A DNA stretch of 64,000 nucleotides from Beverwykella pulmonaria (Eukaryota; Ascomycota; Dothideomycetes; Pleosporales; Melanommataceae): assembly GCA_001599595.1 (NCBI GenBank), contig BCHH01000020.1:336747-400746 (forward strand), read 5' to 3'. A program made the translations under genes and the position numbers. Under the pieces are notes generated by a model. The model saw nothing but the letters and a program-made list of their open reading frames with translations. It was not told the DNA's origin and made no database searches. The first letter of the stretch is position 1, and the number at the start of each line of letters is the position of its first letter. Positions 34,281 to 46,577 of this stretch are shown here, in pieces.

Positions 34281-34360
34281 TATTCGGCTCCGCTACTTTC
34301 TTGTGTTCATCACCTCTAGTACCTCGCTAGAGGGCGATAAACACAAGGAGAATCCGAATA
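34281..34360. repeat. imperfect inverted repeat / stem-loop (80 nt)
   Basis: The left arm TATTCGG..TTGTGTT.ATC..CTCTAG pairs with the right arm CTAGAGG..GAT.AACACAA..CCGAATA around a loop of about 7 nt. The outer 7 bp, the TTGTGTT block and the CTCTAG block are complementary, with mismatches between them. It lies 140 bp beyond the 3' end of the TmpA-like gene. It could be a transposon end, a structured RNA or a palindrome remnant. Confidence 0.65.
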
Positions 34361-34500
34361 TTTAGCGGAGGGCGAGTGAATAAGGGTTGCCAGGAAATAC
34401 ATAGTCGAGTATATTTATAAGGATTATAATACTATCTAGAATATAAGCTCTACTATAACTATCTACGAAACAATAAATCTAAGATGCTAATGCTATGTTA

Positions 34501-36392
34501 TTAGAAGTCCCACAGAGTGCCAAACGCGTGCAATCCGGCTACGCGGCAACCTTGCATCATCTCATCATTTCCCTGCATATTGGAGGTAATGAAGATGACC
34601 TCGGCTCCAAACCTTGTCCACGTGCTTTTGAGAAGTTCCATAGTGTCTGGTCGACCTCCTCGTTTCTTCGAGTCCCAAAGGATCATTCTCTCGGGTTCGA
34701 TGTGCTTTCGGATTAGACCCGTAATTGTTGGTCCAAACGTTTTCTCTTGATCAGAGCCTATCCAAATGAGGAACCAGTTTGGGCTCTGAATGCAGGTGGA
34801 CAGAGCTGCGCCGATACCAGTTCCGGTGCAGACGCGGATTCCTCTCTTGAACATTGCGGAGGCATGCCCAACTCCAGCTATTGTGTGTTAGTAGATTATG
34901 ACGGCGAAAATGGGAGAAACGACGTACCGAACTTCAGCTCTCTAGTCCATACTGTCTTGGGTGGATTGGCAACAAGATCTTTTGTAAAGTCGCCCTGGAC
35001 ACCGCAGATCATATAGTGATGCGCAGACTTCCGGCCCTCGCTAATAATTCCAAATGCGTGGTACTCCATGATTGAAGTGCGGCTGATTCTTCCCAAGAGA
35101 CCCTGCTGCATCCCACGGTCGAAACGGAGAACCGCGACTTTAGGAGATGGAATTTCAACCACGACAGGGACCTCCCGAAGGGTAACCCAAGGGATGAGGA
35201 CACTAGCATCGTGAGTAATAGTCACGAAATAAGCGGAGAGCAACGTACAAAATTGTCATGAACGCAGCAAACCAGAGTTCTTGTGCACTGAGTAGGACGT
35301 GGGCGTCGGGTCTCCATTGCCCAAGTTTAATATCATAGGCGTTTCCCATGATTACGAACATCCAGGTAGTCTAGTATAGGTCAACATCATTGTTGGTGCA
35401 AGATTGGAATGGAGGCACATACTGCGAGGCCCAGCCATCCAATAAACCGGTGATGCTTTTCGAATACATTATGGTAAGTGCTAATCCAGGGGTTAGTTAT
35501 CAAAGGCTAAAAAAGAAATTTGGAGCTACTGACTTGCGAACCCAAGGAAAGGCACTCAAGACGGAAATGATGATAAAGACGTTTGTGATTATACCGCTGA
35601 CAATCACAGCACGGTTTTGAACGGCACGATACCGTATGATGTCAACAATCTTAAACACTAGCCAGCTGTAGATTCTGTTAGCCCTATCCATCACTAGATT
35701 GTAAAATGTCCTTACCTAGCACCAGAGAGAGCGCATCCCGAATGGATGCCTCCGACATGCTGTAAAACAGATGTCGCTGCTAGCTTGACGCGCAGTGGGG
35801 CCCACTAATGAATCGTTTGTCAGCAGCTGTCCAACGACCAGTAGGGAGAGGCACGCACACTTCGCAAGCCATATATGGCAACCATGTACAGGAATCGCAT
35901 CCACAACTCATTTCGCATTAGAATTGCGCAGAGGAGGTTGCCCAGTACCAAAGCACCCAGGTGGTTCTCTGCATAAGGGAACCGACCGAGTGCGGCCATG
36001 ATGATTCCAGTCAAGTTGAGCAAGGTAACAAACGTGAAGAACTTCCGGTACGTATTGAACCAAAGGTCGAACAGGATCCATCGACTGATTTTTGGTTTTA
36101 GCGGTGCTGGTTTTTTGACAGTCGCCTCGAGTGTGTTGGCATCAGTGGCCCGCCACCCTGCCGGCCATGATAGCGACAATTCCGGCACACTGGAGAACGG
36201 CGTGATGCCTTCATGGACTGGAGAGACGGGGGAAAGCTGGGTGTCGATGTGTATTGCACTCTTCTGGCCCATGTAAACGAAAGGTGGAGGCGCCATCAAC
36301 TCCAGTGTGCTGTCATGCATGCCCTTCTCTGCATCATCGAGCGAGTCCTGGCTGCGGCCACCGGCAAGGTGGCTTTGCGGTGAGACTACCAT
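34501..36392 (-). CDS. TmpA-like integral membrane protein with NAD(P)/flavin-reductase-like domain
   Basis: Seven exons (36392-35859, 35804-35716, 35665-35534, 35480-35423, 35370-35249, 35202-34928, 34877-34501) with six introns of 46-54 nt give 528 residues in frame throughout. The first donor is GTGCGT and the others are GTAAG/GTCAG/GTATG/GTACG. After a polar N-terminus, several membrane segments follow (KFFTFVTLLNLTGIIMAAL, LGALVLGNLLCAIL, then HVGGIHSGCALSGASWLVF). The soluble C-terminal half contains IPSPKVAVLRFDRG, YMICGVQGDFTKDL, VCTGTGIGAALSTC and IWIGSDQEKTFGP, typical of the fungal TmpA family of putative membrane flavoproteins. A. nidulans TmpA is known to promote conidiation. The same membrane-reductase module is also fused to NRPS-like enzymes, but no adenylation domain is present here. 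No lesion is seen. Confidence 0.87.
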
Positions 36393-38596
36393 GATGAACA
36401 GACGGTCTTCGAGGCTTCGAGACACAAATGCTGAGAAACGATGCGTCAGGTGTGACTTGGGGTGGTGAAGTCACTCGCTGATTGCCAGAGCGCGAGTTTT
36501 AACCAGTCCCAGGGGTCAAGCCCCACCACTTGGATGTACCAATGACCCAAAGGAGACGAATGAAGTTCCATCGCCAGATAGAGTCCGTAGAATGGGCCAG
36601 CCAGATATGCCGGGAGCAGGTGTAACGAACTCTCAAGGCAGCTGTTGGCACTGGAGTGGCACGAGGGCAATTGCCGTCCGTGCTGGCCCTTATACGGGGG
36701 CGCAGTCCCATATAGTCCGTCAGAGCAATATATGAAGCGATATTGTTATTTTTCGTACCGCTTGTTCACAGCCTGTGCTGCTGTCATAGGTGGTGCTGGT
36801 TTTGCATAAGGCCCCACTGCCGACTCAAAGTTGACAACCGGTACCGAGAAAAAACTATCGAGAGATCCATTACCGACATGATACAGCTCGAAAATCGGCG
36901 GAGAAAAAAAAACACACAATAAGTTAGGCCTCAAATCACTTCTCAGACTCGTCGAGACACGTCCCATAGCCTGGTCATTGGGATCTGCTACAGGCGGTCA
37001 TGGATTCATTCAGGGATATTGGGGCTCTGCATCCCCTCGTCCGAGGTCCGACGGTGATTGTTCGGTTTTCCCACGTGTCACTGCGTTCGAGATGCAGTAG
37101 CCAGAATCCGGGGTTAATCTGGATAAAGTGAACTTGAATGAGAATTTGCCTTATCAGCCCATATATTGAGCTGTCATCTCTCACCCAGTCCTTAATCGGC
37201 ATGACCTCATCATAGAGTACATGCAGACCATTCTTCGAGTTGGATGTTTATATGCCCAAACCTATTTCTAACATGCCACCTTAATGGCGGAAAATATGTG
37301 ACGTAGGAGACTCCACTAAGGCTCGAACACGCACAGGCGCACGAGATCAAGCAACTTCGGCTTTTTCCAAGTTCTTAAATTTAAGCTTAATCACAGCGTT
37401 CAAGCAGTGGGACGAGCGTTTCAATCTACAGTATCCACATCCATGCCGGTAATCAACACACCATGTCGGCTCCACACTTCAGCCGCATGCCGGCAGAAAG
37501 TCGAAATGCATGGAAGCCCCGCCGTCTACTTCAGAGATGCTCGTCCCCGTCACCGCGACGATCGTTGCAGGCTGGCGCGGCAGCGAGCGCGGGCGAGCGG
37601 CGGGAGTCAAGAACGCGGATGTAGTGGACCTTGGCGAATATTTTTTCTAGATGTCAGAGTTTTGACGAGTGTTCGCGTCCTGATGCAGTGGTAAAATCCT
37701 ACCTAGGCTCCGAAGCAGTTGTAGTTACTGCTAGTGGCCGTTGTGCCCTCGGCTGCAAATGTTCCCTCCACAGTTGTTATCATGCCTACCCTACGCTCCA
37801 TAAAATTCCTACACGAATGGCTCTGATCGATAGTGGTTGACGCTTCAGATTCCCATCCAGCATCTCCACAAGTGTTGATGAGTTCATTTCCTGTTAGTAT
37901 CACGAGAGCTTCGCATTGAAATTTCCTTCTAGACAAGTTAGACCAATCCAAGGCAAGACGGCATGTTCTAATTAGGCAGGACCATCTGAGTATCGAATGA
38001 ATGAGCGAGCTGTATTAACGAAACGAGCCCAACCTTAACCAATTCATGTATCGCCTTTATGGTCTAGACCTGAATGCCTGACCGCTTATATCCTGCTGGT
38101 TGCCACGAGCGATGAGACACTCAATAATCGGCAAACAAGCAATCGGTATTTGTAAGGCTGAGGCTTTCTTTATAATGAGTATTATTACATGCAACTATAC
38201 AAGGTTTATAAATGAGCCGGGCTCGTCCAATAATCAACAACACCTCCAGCGCTAAGTGCCCTACTAATCTTGCCGTCTTTGATGCTATAGACTATAAGTA
38301 GACCTGTAAATATTGACACGTGAGGCTACTACTGATATTATTGTATTCAGTATTATATAATGTAAATAGATTTATAAACATTACTATGCACAGCTACTAC
38401 TCATTTTATTAAATCTAGTAGTGCTGTATAAGATTAAGTCTGCGAACAGCAACCTATAAAGCTGTTACTAATATTTTTATATCTAGGAATATAGAAAGTA
38501 AGAAGATCCACAAATAATGGCATATGAACCTACTGTGAATCCTGTCGCTTTTTTCGTATAGAATATCAATAATAGATCAGCGAAATATAGCCTATG

Positions 38597-38815
38597 TGTA
38601 AGAGGCTACAGACCTCAGGAATACTCGGTTGGTGAACCTCGGAACCTCAGGCCGGGGTGACTAAGCACACTTCACGTATATGGCTAAGGTTCCGAGCCTC
38701 CAAGATGTAAGAGGCCACAGACCTCGGGAACAATGGGCTGGGGAACCTCGGAACCTCTGGTCGGGGTGACTAAGCATATTCCATGTATATAGCTGAGGTT
38801 CCAAACCTCCGAGAC
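38597..38815. repeat. two tandem 109-bp units with internal inverted arms
   Basis: The unit beginning TGTAAGAGGC starts at 38597 and again at 38706. The two copies are similar but diverged, mostly by transitions. Within each, CTCGGAACCTC near the middle and a partly complementary AGGTTCCRAR near the end form inverted arms around a CCGGGGTGACTAAGCA-like core, so a unit could fold back on itself. No coding content was found. Confidence 0.75.
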
Positions 38816-41800
38816 TCTGCATCAAATTCATAAGTATTCTTCTGGCACTATATTGGCTCCATGAGCACCTGCCCCCTTACATATGAGCCTACCAATAATC
38901 TTGCCATATTTGTTGGCGTAGTACGTAAGTAAACCTACGAATATATTCCTTGAACAGTCAGTAATGCAAATGTAGCTCGAGCGCTAGCGCTGCATCTATA
39001 GCAGTAATTTTACTTGTAGTTCTTTGTGAGAGTAGCACTAGCAGGGAACAGAACGAATTGATGGATCAGGGGTGAATAAGCTTGATTCATCAGAGTCGAG
39101 ATGAATCTTTGAGGATACTCAGAGGATTCGGAGAAACTATATATATAGTGTGTGGCGTGACCCATAGACACACGGCCCGATAGACGTCCGAGGGACTTCC
39201 TGCGGAGGCCCACCGGGAAACAGGAGTATCTCCACATTTTTTAAAAACTTGCCACCAAGTGCGCTACCAACTTAACCTACCTGTTCCAGTAGCGTATCTA
39301 CTGTACTTTCCCTATAGCTATTGGTTGCAGCATTAGTCTAACTAAAATCAGTATTATCGAAAGAAATTACTAGCTCTGCCTTCTGCTCCTCTGTGCAGTC
39401 AAATTCCACTGAAATGAAGCGTTGAATGCTTAAATCGTTCGGGAACGACCAATGTTAAGAATCGAGAACAAGGAACCTCGAGTTCTGCGGTTGTGTATCC
39501 AAGTCCATGTTGTTAACTCCTTAGGCGTGCTAGAAAGAGTCACTGCTCACTACATATGTTTACCATATAATTTTTAGCTGATCCTGATGATAACGTCTAG
39601 ATCATCCTCCTAATTTTGTCCGACGCTGAAAGCCCTGCAGAGTTTGTATCACTTTGCGCATGGCTTCGTTGGTGCGACGAGCCCCACATTTGCAACGAGC
39701 ACGACTCCACATACAAGGCAGTATTGCCGGTCAGACACCTCGGCGTTGGAGTCCCGAATCCTTATGTCATGCACTTCTACTGTCCTACAAAAAATGACAG
39801 AGTGAAATATGTTTATTATCCTATGCTGGGACAAACTCACTGAGAATAACAAGCGTCAATTCTGCACAACCAATGATCACATTGGCACACGACTAAAGTG
39901 GTTCGGCTTCCCTAAGCTAATAAAAACCTTAGGGACGTAGTCTGAGTAACCTAGGAGCTAGACATCAGTGGTGAGTTGCGATACAACTACCCTACTCAAT
40001 TCAGGTAAGCTAGTGGAGGGACCCAAGGGGCGTTTAGGGAATGCTATCTTGATAATCACATGCTGTTTATAAATCGGCATAATTAATGCTGGAACTCCCG
40101 TCATTTCTGTGAAATTCCCCGTCGCTATCATGCCTAAGAGGACTCAGCTGGAGAATATTCAATTCATCATGGCGTACTGGCAGCCGAATCGACCTACACA
40201 GGCATAGAAGGTGTACTCGTGTTGAAATTAAAACAATTAAACTACTAGATCTGAGTAATGAATTATTTAGTATACCCTATCCCGCCCACCCCCTGTTTCC
40301 ATGAGCGTAGAATCGTCCCCAAATATATATCTCTTGGCAGCCCTTGCCAAGTTACAAGTATATCGGACATATATCAACACTGATAATTTTGACAACGACA
40401 TGGAGGAGACTTGGCATAAAACGCGAGCTTGGGTCCTACGGGAAGGGTGCCGTTACGACAAACTCTCTATTTTAGTGCTGATTAAGCATATTTTGAATAT
40501 AGAGGGGGTTTACTGCGAAACCCTCACTAGACTAGAAAGGTAAAAATTTAGCAATCTTTGATAACCTAACATCTCTCTAGCCTTGGTATTCTCCATCAAC
40601 TCTTTTCAGAAAAAGTACTTCATGCTTGAGCTAAACTCCCCAAGTGTGTCCTTGAATTAGGCGACCGAAATACTGTGGAATTTAATTACTGTCTTGGAAG
40701 ACTACTTAAAACGCGGCCTGACAAAAGAGACCGATGGATGTGTTGCAATATCCAGGTCGGAAGCCCGTATTGCACGCGCTAGGAAGTGTGAAAGTAGATA
40801 CAGCACCTTCACAGGTATCTCCTATAACAGCGGTCTGACGAGAATTTGAAGCTGATTGAGTATGAAAACTGGCATGTGCCATCGTGATCATATATGGCAG
40901 ATATTAGATGTAATTTAGTTCATGGAAATCCCGTTTAGCATGGTTAATCGGATTAAGAACTTCCGGTTTGATGGAGAGAAGGGTGCAAAGACGTGTTTGG
41001 TCACAGACGCAGGAGTTTTTCGGAACAGTAGACTGGAACAGGATACCAGTTACGCCATCTTGAACTCAAGCAAAGCAGAAAGGAAGTGGATCCAGTACGA
41101 CACTGAGGCGAACGAAGACCTTTATGCTGAACAGTGTGTTGTTCTCAGGAGGAAGTGTGATAAAATGAGCACGGATCGAGAAATTTGAAGTACTAAACAG
41201 TAGTCGTCAGGCCGAGTAGTGCGTATGACGAGTATTAGAGGATTGGAGTCGGGTGAATTCAGGGCGAGACAGACGTTCAACGTGTGTGTCGTGTGAATAG
41301 CTTCGCACTAGAAAGTCTGGCAGAATAATTGATACATACACGGATTTAATGTCAAGTCAGGAAGTGCTGTTTGGTCCCCACATTACCTGTATTGCGGGTG
41401 GTCGGAGTTGAGCTTGTTTGAGTATGGTGTGTGACTATTCTGGGTAAGGCTCATTGCCAAGACTCTTGCAAGCGATGGATCCGATCACTTTTGTCTCATG
41501 CTTGGCTACGAGACGGCTTCCTGTTTGTATAGAACGGTTTCAGCGGCAGCAGGTTTAGCGTTATTTATTGCCAGGTGGTTAAGCTATACTATATTTCCAA
41601 CACGTCCCCGCTGGCAGGAGTATATAGAATTAAGGCGTAGATGGAAATGTAATGTGTGCAGCGCGGCTGCAGAGAAGCGGCTGCTGAGAAGCTAGCACGG
41701 AAGAAACACGAGTCCGGCAGTGAACTATTTCCTTCAAACTCCCCCTTTGTCAAAAATAATAAAATCTGCGACTCCATCCTGATGATCAATTCTCCACACA

Positions 41801-42599
41801 TCAGCATAGCGATGCCTTCGCACTCGCTCTAAGCGCTTGGCAGGGATAGCCCACGCGAAGCTCACGGCGTCTCTCCCTATTCCTGGTGACACTTGCCCGC
41901 TCTTGCTCTCGCCCGGATGGTAGACGTCCCTCCCCGGTCTGTTCGTTTCCCGACGAAACGACGTCTCGGGCGATGCAGCCAGCGAGAGATCGTTTCCCGG
42001 TCGCTGAGTACGATGGTGGCGCGCCGAGTCTATGTCTGCACTGAAACATGTTCGAGGTTGAGGGTCGAAGGAATGTGGAGCCGCCCACTAAGCTTTTTGC
42101 TTGTCTCGACGCCTCGCAAACAACCGGCCTGGGCTTGCGTGTTACGTGGGCCTTGTTTCGCATTGCCAAGCGCAGTGGAGGTCGACGCAGCGATGAAACC
42201 CTTACCGTCAGCCCTCCTCCAATGCCTGCGCTAGCCTTCTCCACTCTCCCCACCGCCATCGCGCCCTCAAGCAGTACGCGTCACAGGGCCGCGACCCCTG
42301 TCAGAATCTTCACAACAGCCCGCCGTCCAATTGTCCGTCGCCGCGCAGGCCTAGCTAGCCGCTTCTAGCAACGAGCTAACCACCTCCATATAATTTCTAG
42401 ACGACTCAACTGAAAACTCGGAGACGCCTACGCCTCATCTGCACATGGATCATGTACAATGGTGGCTCCTGGCCTACCGCGCAGAGCCTCCCGTTTGGAC
42501 GGCATCTCGCTGCGGGCACCCCTATGCCTGACTTTCGCAGCAGGCTTAGCCGCTTCAAATACCCTCTCTCGACTACATATTCATGCATTGTCACCGGTC

Positions 42600-42850
42600 T
42601 TGGCTTTCAGTTTCATCGGAGCTTCCTCTTTCCTTCCTTCCCTCTCTTTTGACACCTTGCGCCCTCCTTCTTTTAACAAGCCTTTCTTCCCCGCTGAGCG
42701 AGTGGTCTGTCCTTTTACTTTCGGTCCGCCCTTTATCCTGTTTTCTTTCCGAGGGAGTAGTAGTTTGTTGCTGTCCATCTTGCTTTTCGTTCCTTCATTC
42801 AGTATATTCAACAGACCATTTACCTTCTTTTCTCGACGACCACGTTAATC
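42600..42850 (+). promoter_or_regulatory. pyrimidine-rich leader/promoter of the aspartic protease
   Basis: A strongly C/T-biased stretch runs up to the protease ATG at 42880. Such CT blocks are common just upstream of well-expressed fungal genes. Minor upstream frames overlap it and one is in frame with the protease, but the encoded signal peptide at 42880 makes that ATG the likely start. Confidence 0.5.
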
Positions 42851-42879
42851 GTCCGCTGCCGGTCAGCATTAGTCCCATC

Positions 42880-44289
42880 ATGGCAGCTTCACTACGACTT
42901 TTCTTCCTCGCGGCTCTCCTGGTGGCAGTAGTCCTCGCCGCCCCGGCTCCATCGAAGAGGAATCTCTCAAAGCGAACGTTCAAGGTTCCCCGTACCCTAA
43001 ACCGGGCCCACCCGCGTGGTCTCAATGGTCCGGACGCCTTGAGGAAGGTGTATATGAAGTACGGCTTCGCGGGAGGATTCATCGCGGCACAGAAAGGCAG
43101 TGAGGATACGTTCCCCAACCTCAAAGAGAGTGCCGCAAACACGACCAGTGCCGCCAAGAACGGATCTGGAACGGTTGCCGCCAACCCAGAGCAGAATGCT
43201 GCTCTCTTCCTCTCGCCTGTCAGTGTCGGTGGCCAGATTTTGAATTTGGACTTCGATTCCGGCTCCTCAGATCTGTAAGTCGCATGATCCATCTCCAGAC
43301 AAGTTTGTTATTAACACATTATGTCTAGCTGGATGTTCAGCACCGACCTCCCAGCCTCATCTATTGGCGCCCACTCTGCCTTCGATGCCTCCAAGTCCAC
43401 CACCTTCAAGAAGATGACTGGCTCTCAATTTTCCATCTCTTACGGTGATGGTTCAGGTGCTGCAGGCACTGTGGGCACCGACGTCGTTAACATTGGTGGC
43501 GTCACTGTCCAGAACCAGGTCGTCGAGCTCGCCAACGCCGTCTCCCGCTCTTTCGTCCAGGACACTAACACTGACGGTCTTGTTGGCTTGGCCTTCTCCA
43601 AGCTCAACACCGGTACGTAATCATGACCACTCTTCATATAACAATATTTGCTAACTATATCACCAGTTAACGACGGCACAAAGAAAACTCCCCAAAAGAC
43701 CTTCTTCGACAACGTAATGCCCAATCTCGACCTCCCCGTCTTTACCGCAGACCTCGACCCTGATGGCACTGGCGTCTACGAGTTCGGCAAAATCGACTCG
43801 ACAAAGTTTGTCGGCGCCATGGCCTGGATCCCCGTAAACGCTTCCTCCGGCTTCTGGCAATTCGAATCCACCAAGTTCGCCGTCGACGGAAAGGTCATGA
43901 CCAACACCGCCGGTTCAAACGCTATCGCTGACACTGGAACATCCCTCCTTCTCGTCGACCAAAATGTCGCTGACGCATACTACGCCAAGGTCCCAGGTGC
44001 GCAGAACAACGCTCAGGTCGGTGGGTTCATCTACCCCTGCTCTGCGAAACTACCCGATATCGCAGTCGCCATTGGAACGTCATACATGGCCACCATCCCC
44101 GGTAACCAGATCACATTCGCGACCGTTGACAAGGCGAACACGACATGCTTCGGCGGCGTGCAAGGAAACGGCGGTGCGGGACTCCAGATCTACGGTGACA
44201 CTATGTTCAAGGCGCAATTCGTGGCTTTCAACGGAGGAAACCAGTCTCTGGGCTTCGGCGCTAAGCCCCCCGTCCCTGGAAAGCGGTAG
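42880..44289 (+). CDS. secreted pepsin-type (A1) aspartic protease
   Basis: Three exons (42880-43274, 43329-43612, 43667-44289) with 54-nt introns give 433 residues. Residues 1-20 are a clear signal peptide ending at an Ala-Ala-Pro. A propeptide with dibasic KR sites at 26-27 and 31-32 follows. The mature enzyme shows LDFDSGSSDLW (catalytic D126; DSG in place of the commoner DTG), the flap ISYGDGS, and IADTGTSLL (catalytic D315). GLQIYGDTMF and the family's C-terminal end are present, as is a single pair of late Cys residues (PCSAK..TTCFG). It resembles penicillopepsin/aspergillopepsin-type extracellular proteases that digest protein at acid pH. Both introns lie next to conserved motifs and joining keeps the frame. 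No GPI signal is seen. Confidence 0.94.
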
Positions 44290-46577
44290 AGGGTGGAAGT
44301 GTACGGGATGTGCTGATACCCGGTGCTTGTTGGTCCTTGTTGAGCAGGGCAGAGAATGGGTGTATGAATGGGGGATTGTATATATTTTTTTAAATTCGGA
44401 TATATGGGGATGGATCGCCATCTTTTCGTAAGGGGAGATAGAAGGTGGGATTGGAGGGGAATGCTACTCTGGATCCCAAAACAACGGTTGCATTGTGACG
44501 GCCTTGATGATACGATACGTATGATAGAGAATCGATCAACTATCGGAATGACTCATTCTCTCTTCTCCGTGCTTGTGTCTTTTTTCCTCTTGGGTGACAT
44601 AGGTCCAGATCATGCGTTACTCACCCTCATTAGTACTTGACAATCCTCATATCACCTCAGCGCGAAATGCTATGAGCTCTAAATCCCTTGCACGAACATT
44701 CAATTCAACTTAAAACACCCTTTACGTTCAAGATCACCCCCAACTCCCCCATCTAAGCCCCCCGTTCCAAGTCGTTCCAAGCCCCCACACCCTTTTCAGC
44801 TTGTTTCCACATTCCATATTCCTCAATCCGAGAACAATTCCCAAACACTTCCGGATTCGAAATGAATCACTGCGCCACGCCCATCTTAGAAGTGGATAGT
44901 TGTGTCTCCGAAACAAGAGATCGAAACATGGGCGATGAGGGAGGTTGATAGAAGGTGAAACGTGCTTGGTAGTTCACACTTTGCAGCTCAAGAGGAAAAC
45001 ATGAACTCTTGCACGATTGTCACTCGATTCTACTAGTAGCAATAGCAGACGCAAGGCGAAAGAACTACCTCGGCGTTAAAAAGACACAGTTACATATAGT
45101 ACTTAACATATCTACCATGCCATGCCTTGCCTTGCCTTTGCCTTGACATGAGTTGTAGTAAATTGTTTGCCTTTACGGGAATTAGTCCTCCTTGATTCCA
45201 GATGAATACTGCTTCCCCTCAGAACTAACCAGTATTTCTTGAATCAAAATATGCTAAAGGCAGTCTACAGCTTCATGAACCATTGCGAACAGCTAGACTC
45301 TCTACTTTACCAACGTGAACGTGTTTCTGGGAGTATAGAGCTGCTATACATCATTTCCATCCCTCGGATCCTTTGCCTCGCCATCCACTTCATTTTCCAT
45401 TCCGTAAACCTAGTCCTCCTTAGTCACCATACATCCATAAAACATCACGCAGTCAAAGTTTTCCCTGTTGACATCTCTATCTAACGCTTCAAGAAAACGC
45501 AGAGCTAGTCTAAACACCTGAGGCAGAACCTGGAAAAATTAGCGTAGAAGCAATCTCTAAGTATCTTTCAATGTCGTAGAACTGAAAACAAAGCCGCTAT
45601 TTTCCTTGAGCCTTTCTTTCACTCCATCTAAACCTACTGAGGTAAACATCTCGTAAAAACAATAAAACCAAGTATCCACGCACGTCCTAAGAGATCTACG
45701 GTACTCCCGCGTAAATATTTTGCATGTTTATCCAAAATCTTATTTGCAGATATACAAATATGTTTCGCATATCTATTTAAATGTAGGACTTATATGTTCA
45801 CTTTTACTCGACTTGCCAAAGCCTGAGCAGCAAAGGAATGAGACGTAGTTGTATAGACTCTTTGCGGTCTACACTTCACACTTCATACTGAACGAGTCTT
45901 CTCTCTCGTGCTAGGACTGCATATTTCTGCTTCTGATCTTCTATCCTTAACTCCCGCAGCCTAATAACAATCAACTAGAATCCACATATCCCTCCCTCGC
46001 CTTCTTTCTCTAGTGCAAACGCATAATGCAGTACATGAAAAGCCTTTCCTTCCTCAGTCTGCAAACCTAAAAACCACTCTCAGGGGCTATCCACACTTCA
46101 TCCTTCACCCTCACTCATCCCATACCCTTAATCTGAATACACATACCAATTTGCACAGCCCTTTTCCAAAACCCATACCACAGAATTTGACCTATGCTAC
46201 CAATTTGTTAGCGCAGAACCATATTTCAGCACATCCACCTCCCCAAACACTCCTCCCTCACATAACCTACACTTCATTCTCCAGCCTTTCGACCGGATAC
46301 CACATGATTTCCCTCTGGGCTCTTACCTAGGCAGTTGATTCTGGGAAGAGGTTAAAAGAGTTAACCTACTTGTCTATGACCCCCTCGTATCTGTCTAGCT
46401 TGTCTGTGCCCTCTTACACCACACACCTATCCCCAATCTCATATTCCATCAGTAGCAACCATACACAACGAAAACCATGTAATTTCTACATAACTCGCAC
46501 GATCAGAGCGCACGTCTGGATATCTCGCATGCAAAGCCCACACTCTAAACCCCGACTGCCAAATCAGCGCTCAGCCC
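44290..46577. other. intergenic between convergent genes
   Basis: 3' flanks of the aspartic protease and PRP22. No gene seen. A small CCTTG-repeat patch lies at about 45,116-45,150. The rest is non-coding, C/T-rich on the plus strand towards the right. Confidence 0.55.

Larger units (their letters stand above)
36393..42879. other. long AT-rich, repeat-bearing region without a convincing gene
   Basis: 6.5 kb with only short, unrecognised frames (the longest plausible are 75-90 codons at 39616, 40301 and 40922). Composition is very AT-rich at 38,150-39,000. A motif resembling CCTACYAATMTTGCCRTMTTTG followed by a TAAGTARACCTRYRAATAT stretch occurs near 38,260 and again near 38,889, and more weakly near 39,265. 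This suggests decayed dispersed repeats. A tandem duplication lies at 38597-38815 (separate entry). From about 41,890 to 42,370 the sequence turns GC-rich and open on both strands, without a recognisable product. Confidence 0.5.

Noticed and set aside
41801..42259. 152-codon minus and 113-codon plus frames in GC-rich DNA
   Set aside because: Both strands are open only because of GC content. Arg/Ser-rich translations match nothing and no intron logic helps.
42583..42879. Longer start for the aspartic protease
   Set aside because: The upstream in-frame codons are in a CT-rich leader. The ATG at 42880 gives a textbook signal peptide.
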